Shown here piece after piece: positions 7,248 through 12,656 of a stretch of DNA of 12,656 bases. The position numbers and the translations under genes were made by a program. The first letter of the stretch is position 1; the number at the start of each line of letters is the position of its first letter. The notes beneath the pieces were generated by a model. That model worked only from the letters and a program-made list of their open reading frames with translations, did no database searches and was not told where the DNA came from. The stretch is from Holosporaceae bacterium (GTDB lineage: Bacteria; Pseudomonadota; Alphaproteobacteria; UBA3830): contig JAISYW010000030.1 of assembly GCA_031269645.1 (NCBI GenBank), positions 1 through 12,656 on the forward strand. The letters are read 5' to 3'.

Positions 7248-8384
7248 TCAGACACAAGAACAAACAACTCTGGCAATTTGCTTTTTGTATGTATTGAATT
7301 TTTTTAAGTTTGGAACGACAGAGGATTCGGTAGGCATCATTTTTACAGTCATTGGATTCAATATTTTATGATTTCTAGCCAACTCCAAATGCAAATGACT
7401 TCCCGTTGTTGAACCGCTACTTCCAACGCGACCTATTATCTGTCCCTTTTTGACGCGCATTCCTGTATGAACAGAATATCCGCTGAGATGAGCATATCGG
7501 CTCATATATCCCGATTGATGTTTTATATCAACACAATGACCATAACCATAGTAGCGAGAAGCTCTCGTAACCACGCCATCGAAAATAGCAAAGACGGGAG
7601 TTCCATAATTGGCGACAAAATCGACGCCGGTATGTCTTCCCCATCTGCCGCTTATGGGATGTACGCGATACCCAAAAGGAGAAGCAACTCTCAAACCTCT
7701 TTCCAATGGCTGCCCAAATGCATTTTTCCTTCCCGACTGGATTTTCATTCCATTTTCAAAATAGTAATTGGAATCAGAAAATCTATATGCAGCAACGTTA
7801 CAATGCTTCGCGGTAATTCTGGAATACAACACATCGTTTTTTTGATTATAAACAATCTCAAATAAATCGCCTTTCTTTAGCGAGCGACGAAAATCAATCT
7901 TTGCGGACAAATTATTTATGACGCGATCAATAACTTTGGCAGGAATCCCTAGTTTGCGAGCATCAACATAAAAACTAGACTGGATGGAACTTTTGATAAC
8001 CCTGGCACCAGAAAATGGACCGGCAGCAACAATTTTCACTTGGGTGTCAGCATGCTCACAAACATTTAGTTGTATTCGAGACGAGCGAGAAACATCCTTC
8101 GTACAACGTTCCAAATGAGGACTGTATTTATCATTCAGCTGAGCGTTTTGAATTAAATATCCAAGCATATTGCTGTCAGCCAAAGAATTGTGATATGTTA
8201 GATCGAAAGAAAGATTATCGATATTAGCGTCGTTTTTGAGGAAATTTACGTCGCTGTCAATATAGGTTAACTCACCACCAAAATTATTATTAAAGAAATC
8301 AAACAACAATGGAGAATAACCAACCAACAAAATCGCGCAACCGCAAACAACTCTCACTTTTCTTGATATCCTTAACGACCCCAA
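7248..8384 (-). CDS. M23 family peptidoglycan endopeptidase (MepM/Csd3 type), membrane anchored
   Basis: This is a predicted zinc metallopeptidase that cleaves peptide cross-links in the cell wall from the periplasmic side. The 378 residues start with a basic stretch and one hydrophobic segment (about 10-28), a signal anchor. Residues about 115-210 resemble the Csd3/MepM second domain (SSIQSSFYVDARKLGIPAKV, then KKGDLFEIVYN). The LytM catalytic domain (about 228-345) has its full metal and active-site set: H251 and D255 in GRHTGVDF, H299 in YAHL, and H330/H332 in GSHLHLE. It should therefore be active, unlike the degenerate EnvC/NlpD activators. The TTG at 8384 is the start because AGGAG lies 6 bases before it and no closer initiator exists. 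The small PnuC-like gene follows. Family assignment is secure, but exact bond specificity is inferred. Confidence 0.93.
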   Translation of the reverse strand: MGSLRISRKVRVVCGCAILLVGYSPLLFDFFNNNFGGELTYIDSDVNFLKNDANIDNLSFDLTYHNSLADSNMLGYLIQNAQLNDKYSPHLERCTKDVSRSSRIQLNVCEHADTQVKIVAAGPFSGARVIKSSIQSSFYVDARKLGIPAKVIDRVINNLSAKIDFRRSLKKGDLFEIVYNQKNDVLYSRITAKHCNVAAYRFSDSNYYFENGMKIQSGRKNAFGQPLERGLRVASPFGYRVHPISGRWGRHTGVDFVANYGTPVFAIFDGVVTRASRYYGYGHCVDIKHQSGYMSRYAHLSGYSVHTGMRVKKGQIIGRVGSSGSTTGSHLHLELARNHKILNPMTVKMMPTESSVVPNLKKFNTYKKQIARVVCSCV

Positions 8385-8390
8385 ATAGCG

Positions 8391-8395
8391 CTCCT
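8391..8395 (-). promoter_or_regulatory. Strong Shine-Dalgarno site fixing a TTG start for the M23 peptidase
   Basis: AGGAG (within GAGGAG) on the minus strand ends 6 bases before the TTG at 8384-8382. This is ideal spacing and is why the non-ATG start is accepted. Confidence 0.8.
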
Positions 8396-8428
8396 CAGAA
8401 AAACAAAGAACAAAACAACAGTTACGCG

Positions 8429-8457
8429 AATATAATATAATATGCGAAAAAAATCAA
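8429..8457 (-). promoter_or_regulatory. Probable sigma-70 promoter of the M23 peptidase unit
   Basis: On the minus strand, TTGATT (8457-8452) and TATATT (8434-8429) are separated by 17 bases. They match the -35 and -10 consensus at four and five of six positions. Transcription would start near 8422, giving a leader of about 38 bases before the TTG start. The surrounding A/T richness raises the chance of a fortuitous match. Confidence 0.5.
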
Positions 8458-8500
8458 ACTCTTTCATCAAAAAAAGCAATTTTTTAAAACAAATCCATCC

Positions 8501-8528
8501 TTGACAGGAGAAACTCTTTTACTTTAGT
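8501..8528 (+). promoter_or_regulatory. Probable sigma-70 promoter of tRNA-Asp
   Basis: A perfect -35 box TTGACA (8501-8506) is followed after 16 bases by TTTAGT (8523-8528), a four-of-six -10 match. The predicted start near 8535 lies about 11 bases before the mature tRNA 5' end, a typical short tRNA leader. Confidence 0.6.
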
Positions 8529-8545
8529 CTGAAACCCAACTTCAG

Positions 8546-8622
8546 GGGGGTGTAGCTCAGTTGGTTAGAGCGTCGGCTTGTCACGCCGAAGGTCGCGGGT
8601 TCGAGTCCCGTCACTCCCGCCA
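8546..8622 (+). tRNA. tRNA-Asp (anticodon GTC)
   Basis: The 77-base cloverleaf includes an encoded CCA. The acceptor stem GGGGGTG pairs with CACTCCC with one G-T wobble, and the discriminator is G, the expected aspartate identity base. The D arm is GCTC/GAGC, the anticodon loop CTTGTCA has GTC at 8580-8582, and the T arm is GCGGG/CCCGT with TTCGAGT. It is transcribed away from the M23 gene and toward ileS. No T-rich intrinsic terminator follows it, although a weak ACCGA/TCGGT hairpin lies just downstream. Confidence 0.97.
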
Positions 8623-8735
8623 TTGATAACCGAGAAGCAAAGAGTTCGGTGAATATCAAAAATCAAGAAAATAAACGGACTGCAAAATAAAAATTCTCCA
8701 TTATCTATTAGCAAACCATTTCAATCCCATTCTTG

Positions 8736-8764
8736 TTGACTTTGTATCCTTTGTCGCTTACTAT
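8736..8764 (+). promoter_or_regulatory. Probable sigma-70 promoter of ileS-lspA
   Basis: TTGACT (8736-8741) and TACTAT (8759-8764) are spaced 17 bases apart, matching consensus at five and four of six positions. The predicted start near 8771 leaves a leader of about 20 bases containing GAGGG (8782-8786), 5 bases from the ileS ATG. The leader is too short for a T-box or other riboswitch. Confidence 0.55.
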
Positions 8765-8791
8765 TTTTTAGAATGTTTTTAGAGGGTTCAT

Positions 8792-11542
8792 ATGAATTTC
8801 AAGGATACTATTTTTCTTCCCAAAACGGACTTCCAAATGCGCGGCAATCTTGCGACAAAAGAGCCGGAAATACTAAAATACTGGGATGAAATAGATATCT
8901 ACGAAAAAACCAGAACAATCTCTAAAGGACGCAAAAAGTTTGTTTTACATGACGGGCCGCCATTTGCGAATGGAGCCCCTCATGCAGGAACGGCAATGAA
9001 TAAGGTCCTTAAAGACATTATTGTACGTATGAAACAAATGCAGGGTTTTGATGCTCCGTTTGTTCCCGGCTGGGATTGTCATGGCCTTCCAATTGAATGG
9101 AAAGTTGAAGAACAATTGCGCGATAAGAATCGAAAAAAAGATGATATTCCCGTCGTGGAATTTCGAGATATGTGCAAAGAATTTGCGGAATATTGGATAG
9201 ATGTTCAGCGAGACGGATTTCGTCGTCTTGGAATAAATGCGGATTGGAAAAATCCGTACCTGACAATGAATCGCGAAGCTGAGGTTGCTGTTATAAAACA
9301 AATTGGAAAGTTTATAGTTGATGACACGCTATATCGCGGGAAAAAACCGGTTTTTTGGTCAGTTGTTGAACAAACAGCGCTCGCAGATGCTGAAATCGAA
9401 TATATAGATAAAGAATCCAATAGCATATACGTCGCCTTCGAAATAAAATCATCATTTACTCATTTTTTGGAAGGCGCCTATTGCGCGATCTGGACTACGA
9501 CTCCGTGGACTATTCCGGCCAACAGAGCGATATCGTTTTCACAAGACAGAATGTATTGTTTATTGGAAGTTTTAGGTAAAAAAATTATTATGGCCAAAGA
9601 TCTCGTGGAGACTTTTTCTTGCGTCACAAAACTATCAATTAAAATTATTCAATTATTTGTCGGAGAATTACTAGAGGGAGTGATTTGTCGCCATCCGTTT
9701 TATAAGTCCGGATATGAATTTAATGTTCCATTGATCCATGGAGATCATGTGGACATAAAAGCCGGAACAGGTTTTGTTCATACGGCTCCGGGACACGGAA
9801 CTGATGATTTTTATATATGTAAAAAGGTTGGGATAGACGTGCCTCGCACAGTCGACGAGGCTGGTTTTTATTACGATGACGTCCCAATGTTTGCCGGTAA
9901 GCATATTTTCGATGTGGAAGACGAGATAATAAATGCTCTTGCTGACGTGGGATCTTTACTTTTTAAATCTTCAATAACGCATAGTTATCCGCATGCTTGG
10001 CGTTCAAAAGCTCCGGCAATTTATAGAACTACTCCCCAGTGGTTTATCAGTCTAGACAATACAAAATTGCGCCAAAAAGCTCTTGCGGAAATCGATAAAA
10101 CCACTTGGATACCTAAGCAAGGATATAACCGCATAAAAGCTTTTATAGAAAACAGAGAAGATTGGTGCATTTCGCGTCAGCGCGCTTGGGGAGTGCCTCT
10201 TCCGCTGTTTGTTAATAAAAAAACCGACGAACCGCTACAAGATCCTGAAGTAATTGATCGTATTATAGACATTATTGCGACTGAAGGCACAAATTCATGG
10301 TTTTCTAAAAATCCGCAATTGTTTCTGGGCGATAAATACGATGCCGAAAATTACGAGCAAGTGTTAGACACGGTCGACGTATGGTTTGAAAGCGCGTCTA
10401 CCCATGCTTATGTTGTGAAAAATACAGATCCGAACGCGCAAGCAGATTTGTATGTGGAAGGATCGGACCAGCATCGAGGATGGTTTCAGCATTCTTTGCT
10501 AAATTCGTGCGGAACATTTGGGAATTCACCATTTAAAGCTATTATGACTCACGGATTTATTGTGGACGAACAAGGCAATAAAATGTCGAAATCGCTTGGA
10601 AATGTAGTTACGCTTGACGATGTAGTTAAAAATCTCGGAGCGGATATCTTTAGAATATGGGTTGCGTTAAGCGATTTTACTCAAGATCTAAAACTAGGCA
10701 TGAATATTCTGAAACAGTTCGAAGACGTCTATCGCAAATTGCGTAATACGCTGAGATACATGCTTGGCGCATTATCTGGATATGATTCCTCTGTCGAATT
10801 TGTCGAATATAACGAATTACCTGATTTAGAGAAATGTGCACTTCATAGATTATGGAAGATAAATGCAGAATTAATGTCTTCCATAGAGCTTTACGATATC
10901 AATAAGTATTTTACTACGCTGCACACTTTCTGTTCTGGAGACTTATCTTCTTTCTTTTTCGATATTAGAAAGGATTGTTTGTATTGCGATCATAAAAACG
11001 ACCAAAAACGTAAAGCGTATCGATGTGTGTTAAATATTGTATTTCAGCATATTGTTAGATGGCTCGCTCCGATAATCGTCTATACTTCCGAAGAGGCGTG
11101 GTTAAATTTTAATGACGCGTCCAGCGTGCATTTGGAGAAATTCCTGATTCCCGACGAAAAATGGAATAATCCCGTGCTGTGCAAAAAAATTGAAGAAGTT
11201 AAAGTAATTAGAAAATCTATTACAACGGCTCTGGAAATAGCTCGTAAAGATAAAATCATCGGATCCAGCTTGCAAGCTTGTGTTAAAATCTTTGATCCTG
11301 AACAAATTATACCAATTAAAGACGAGCGATTTTGGAAAGAAGTATCCATAACGTCCGATGTTGTCATAAAAAACAATCGAATTCCTGGTAATGCGTTTGT
11401 AAGCGAAGATTTAAAGGAAATCGGAATTGTTGTTTCCGTCGCTAACGGCAAAAAATGCGAAAGATGCTGGGAGGTCGTAACTTCACTAAATGAGGATAAC
11501 ATATGCAAAAGATGCCAAATAGTTTTGGCTCAAAAAGATTGA
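8792..11542 (+). CDS. ileS: Isoleucyl-tRNA synthetase
   Basis: IleRS charges tRNA-Ile in the cytoplasm and edits misactivated valine. At 916 residues it is close to E. coli (938). The class I catalytic core has a HIGH-equivalent reading HAGT (64-67, in PFANGAPHAGTAMNKVLKD) and KMSKS at 597-601. The CP1 editing domain (about 195-385) retains the Thr-rich WTTTPWTIPANRAI and APGHGTDD with the editing aspartate. The C-terminus has a zinc-binding C-x2-C pair at 889/892 and another at 905/908, as in bacterial long-form IleRS. ATG 8792 is preceded by GAGGG. The 3' end overlaps lspA by 40 bases, a common ileS-lspA arrangement. The weakened HIGH motif is the one oddity; the remaining landmarks suggest a working enzyme. 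Confidence 0.97.
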   Translation: MNFKDTIFLPKTDFQMRGNLATKEPEILKYWDEIDIYEKTRTISKGRKKFVLHDGPPFANGAPHAGTAMNKVLKDIIVRMKQMQGFDAPFVPGWDCHGLPIEWKVEEQLRDKNRKKDDIPVVEFRDMCKEFAEYWIDVQRDGFRRLGINADWKNPYLTMNREAEVAVIKQIGKFIVDDTLYRGKKPVFWSVVEQTALADAEIEYIDKESNSIYVAFEIKSSFTHFLEGAYCAIWTTTPWTIPANRAISFSQDRMYCLLEVLGKKIIMAKDLVETFSCVTKLSIKIIQLFVGELLEGVICRHPFYKSGYEFNVPLIHGDHVDIKAGTGFVHTAPGHGTDDFYICKKVGIDVPRTVDEAGFYYDDVPMFAGKHIFDVEDEIINALADVGSLLFKSSITHSYPHAWRSKAPAIYRTTPQWFISLDNTKLRQKALAEIDKTTWIPKQGYNRIKAFIENREDWCISRQRAWGVPLPLFVNKKTDEPLQDPEVIDRIIDIIATEGTNSWFSKNPQLFLGDKYDAENYEQVLDTVDVWFESASTHAYVVKNTDPNAQADLYVEGSDQHRGWFQHSLLNSCGTFGNSPFKAIMTHGFIVDEQGNKMSKSLGNVVTLDDVVKNLGADIFRIWVALSDFTQDLKLGMNILKQFEDVYRKLRNTLRYMLGALSGYDSSVEFVEYNELPDLEKCALHRLWKINAELMSSIELYDINKYFTTLHTFCSGDLSSFFFDIRKDCLYCDHKNDQKRKAYRCVLNIVFQHIVRWLAPIIVYTSEEAWLNFNDASSVHLEKFLIPDEKWNNPVLCKKIEEVKVIRKSITTALEIARKDKIIGSSLQACVKIFDPEQIIPIKDERFWKEVSITSDVVIKNNRIPGNAFVSEDLKEIGIVVSVANGKKCERCWEVVTSLNEDNICKRCQIVLAQKD
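11492..11495 (+). promoter_or_regulatory. Shine-Dalgarno site of lspA inside ileS
   Basis: GAGG lies 7 bases upstream of ATG 11503, within the ileS zinc-finger coding region. It supports the upstream lspA start and so the 40-base overlap with ileS, over ATG 11512 or the TTG at 11539. Confidence 0.6.
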
Positions 11543-12114
11543 TTGCCTGTCTATCCGCTTTTATTTTACTCAGCGATCAGATTTCTAAATTTATTGTCGT
11601 TTCTTCTTTATCTGCCGGAGAAAATTACTTTGTTTTACCGTTTCTAAATATCGTGACAGTTAAAAATAGAGGTGTAACGTTTGGTTTGTTTAATGGAGTT
11701 TCGCAACAATTAATTTGGGTATTGTTATCATTGGCGATTGTCGTATCATTGTGTCTGTGGGCTAGAAATAATCGAACGCTTTGGCTGCCGACAAGCATGG
11801 TTATTGGTGGAGCCATTGGGAATTCAATAGATAGAATTGTTTACGACGGAGTTGTGGATTTTCTCGACTTTCATTTGGCGGGATTTCATTGGCCAGCGTT
11901 CAACGTAGCGGACAGTGCGATTGTGATTGGAATTGGGATTTTAATGTTGATTTGTTACAAAAAGGACAAAAGTATGAAATATTATTCGATATGGTTGTTA
12001 TTGATTTTAATTGGATGCGGCGGTCATGAAAATGACAAAATCAAAACGGAAGATCTTAAAGAAAATAACACTTTGCTCGTTCCTCCATGTTTACCAATAG
12101 ATCATCGCTCATAA
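11503..12114 (+). CDS. lspA: Lipoprotein signal peptidase II (LspA) with an in-frame C-terminal lipoprotein extension
   Basis: LspA is the inner-membrane aspartyl protease that removes signal peptides from diacylated prolipoproteins. Residues 1-157 are a complete LspA with four helices, VKNRGVTFGLF, GGAIGNSIDR (102-111), and the catalytic pair D119 in GVVDF and D137 in FNVADS. LspA normally ends about here (E. coli 164 residues). Instead the frame continues through YKKDKS into 46 residues that look like a separate lipoprotein precursor starting at M158, with lipobox LIGC ending at C172. As read, the protein has 203 residues and five membrane helices, with the tail reaching the periplasm. Either this is a true fusion or a one-base indel has joined two genes. 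Removing one A from the run at 11959-11963 would stop LspA after 157 residues at a TGA overlapping the next ATG. The start at 11503 is supported by GAGG 7 bases upstream. Confidence 0.95.
   Translation: MQKMPNSFGSKRLIACLSAFILLSDQISKFIVVSSLSAGENYFVLPFLNIVTVKNRGVTFGLFNGVSQQLIWVLLSLAIVVSLCLWARNNRTLWLPTSMVIGGAIGNSIDRIVYDGVVDFLDFHLAGFHWPAFNVADSAIVIGIGILMLICYKKDKSMKYYSIWLLLILIGCGGHENDKIKTEDLKENNTLLVPPCLPIDHRS
11962..11966 (+). promoter_or_regulatory. Internal Shine-Dalgarno site for the lipoprotein start within the lspA frame
   Basis: AAGGA lies 7 bases upstream of ATG 11974, an ideal ribosome-binding site in the middle of the lspA reading frame. It suggests that the downstream lipoprotein is also initiated independently. 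Confidence 0.6.
11974..12114 (+). CDS. Small lipoprotein precursor, BamF/DUF3035-like, nested in frame at the 3' end of lspA
   Basis: This 46-residue product has the plan of a bacterial lipoprotein: MKYY, a hydrophobic core SIWLLLILI, and lipobox L-I-G-C with C15 as the first mature residue. The predicted mature part is only 32 residues, hydrophilic, ending in NNTLLVPPCLPIDHRS. In many alphaproteobacteria lspA is followed by a DUF3035 lipoprotein, named BamF in Caulobacter as a BAM-complex subunit, with a conserved [LV]-V-P-P motif near the N-terminus. The LLVPP here and the position suggest a shortened relative, which is an inference. Residue C15+1 is Gly, not Asp, so an outer-membrane destination is plausible. 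It shares the lspA frame, so it may be made as a tail of LspA, from its own Shine-Dalgarno sequence, or both. Confidence 0.5.
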   Translation: MKYYSIWLLLILIGCGGHENDKIKTEDLKENNTLLVPPCLPIDHRS

Positions 12115-12234
12115 CGCGTTATCCAAGATCAGCAATTTCAATATACTTTTTTTATTCTGCTAATTCTGCATTTTCGCTTTTTCTCCAAATACCATGATTT
12201 ACATTCGGTAGAAAATCTTGAAGCCCCAGACATA

Positions 12235-12263
12235 TTGCGATTGTTTCGCCGAAGTGATAGTAT
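12235..12263 (+). promoter_or_regulatory. Possible promoter of initiator tRNA
   Basis: TTGCGA (12235-12240) and TAGTAT (12258-12263) are 17 bases apart, each matching consensus at four of six positions. Transcription would start near 12270, about 7 bases before the tRNA 5' end. The match is moderate, but its position suits a tRNA promoter. The rest of the 162 bases between lspA and the tRNA shows only a T7 run (12148-12154) with no stem before it. Confidence 0.4.
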
Positions 12264-12276
12264 GGCGGCATTATTT

Positions 12277-12353
<77 letters not shown>

Positions 12354-12425
12354 GCTGAATCTTAATTAAGTATTTAAATAGGTACTCATAGATAGCAATT
12401 AATCTTGATATCGAGGCTTTTCTTG

Positions 12426-12502
12426 TGGCGCGCTCGAGAGGATTCGAACCTCCTACCTTCTCCTCCGGAGGGAGACGCTCTATCCAGATGAGCTACGAAC
12501 GC
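12426..12502 (-). tRNA. tRNA-Arg (anticodon CCG)
   Basis: On the minus strand a 77-base cloverleaf with CCA starts GCGTTCG, which pairs with CGAGCGC (one wobble), and has discriminator G. The D arm is GCTC/GAGC, the anticodon stem-loop is TCTCC-CTCCGGA-GGAGA with CCG at 12468-12466, and the T loop is TTCGAAT. It decodes CGG, a codon expected to be uncommon in this AT-rich genome. The transcript heads toward tRNA-fMet. Confidence 0.96.
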
Positions 12503-12531
12503 GCGGTATAGCCAAAATACCCGTTATTTTA

Positions 12532-12559
12532 ATCATAGTCTATTGGTCTGGAATAACAA
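12532..12559 (-). promoter_or_regulatory. Possible promoter of tRNA-Arg
   Basis: On the minus strand TTGTTA (12559-12554) and TATGAT (12537-12532) are 16 bases apart, matching consensus at four and five of six positions. The start would fall near 12525, about 22 bases before the tRNA. Confidence 0.4.
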
Positions 12560-12571
12560 ACTGCCAGAAAC

Positions 12572-12598
12572 TAAAACGCTACGAAACAGAGCGTTTTA
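12572..12598. terminator. Inverted repeat, probable bidirectional intrinsic terminator
   Basis: TAAAACGCT and AGCGTTTTA form a perfect 9-bp stem around the 9-base loop ACGAAACAG. Each strand ends the stem in a short T-run, the usual shape of a bidirectional terminator. It sits upstream of the tRNA-Arg promoter, so it most likely ends a leftward gene lying mostly beyond the right edge. The GC core is only 3-4 bp, so the stem is not strong. I see no supportable gene in 12599-12656. Confidence 0.5.
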
Positions 12599-12656
12599 TA
12601 TTCCACTGAGCGAATGACATTATTGTGTGAATCTCATCCACTAAATATATCATCAT

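Noticed and set aside
8628..8652. Hairpin ACCGA...TCGGT after tRNA-Asp as a terminator
   Set aside because: The stem is only 5 bp with a long loop and no T-run follows, so it does not meet the pattern of an intrinsic terminator.
8623..8791. T-box or other leader riboswitch controlling ileS
   Set aside because: The likely promoter sits within 60 bases of the ATG, the leader is about 20 bases, and no T-box motif or terminator hairpin is visible.
11080..11508. A 142-codon minus-strand frame opposite the end of ileS
   Set aside because: It lies wholly within ileS on the other strand, has no recognisable domain, and is explained as a shadow of a long coding frame. The same applies to the other antisense frames in glmU, glmS, kdsD, the LptC-LptA gene and the M23 gene.
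12111..12122. Perfect 12-base palindrome ATAACGCGTTAT over the lspA stop codon
   Set aside because: A perfect 12-base palindrome is expected about three times by chance in a window this long. It has no loop or T-run to act as a terminator and no second copy was noticed.

Overview
The window looks like a chromosomal segment of an AT-rich Gram-negative bacterium, most likely a host-associated alphaproteobacterium of the Holosporales type. This is inferred from gene content and order: lptB followed by rpoN, lspA followed by a small BamF/DUF3035-like lipoprotein, LPS-transport genes together with sigma-54, and strong A/T codon bias. No database search was possible. Nothing here looks like a phage, insertion sequence or CRISPR array; it is mostly core envelope and translation housekeeping.

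Left block (1-5928, all minus strand). Transcription starts near 5940 and reads glmU, glmS, kdsD, a fused lptC-lptA, lptB and then the first codons of rpoN, which runs off the left edge. Genes abut or overlap by a few bases, so this is very probably one operon. GlmS and GlmU make UDP-GlcNAc for peptidoglycan and lipid A, KdsD makes the Kdo precursor arabinose-5-phosphate, and the Lpt proteins export finished LPS. Two oddities stand out: LptC and LptA form one 343-residue polypeptide, and no kdsC lies between kdsD and lptC.

Middle block (6039-8384). A membrane-anchored SPOR-domain protein is read rightward, convergent with a two-gene leftward unit: a membrane-anchored M23 endopeptidase (MepM/Csd3 type, TTG start with a strong Shine-Dalgarno sequence) and a 78-residue three-helix protein resembling half of PnuC. 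The SPOR and M23 genes both point to peptidoglycan remodelling or division.

Right block (8429-12656). tRNA-Asp(GTC) has its own promoter. It is followed by ileS with its own promoter, lspA overlapping ileS by 40 bases, initiator tRNA-fMet(CAT), and tRNA-Arg(CCG) on the minus strand. The lspA frame does not stop where LspA should end. It continues in frame into a complete 46-codon lipoprotein with its own ATG, well-spaced Shine-Dalgarno sequence, signal peptide and lipobox. The signal peptidase II is therefore, as sequenced, joined to a putative substrate. This and the LptC-LptA fusion are the most notable observations. Other variants worth checking are an HAGT version of the IleRS HIGH motif and an A29:U41 pair in the initiator tRNA anticodon stem.
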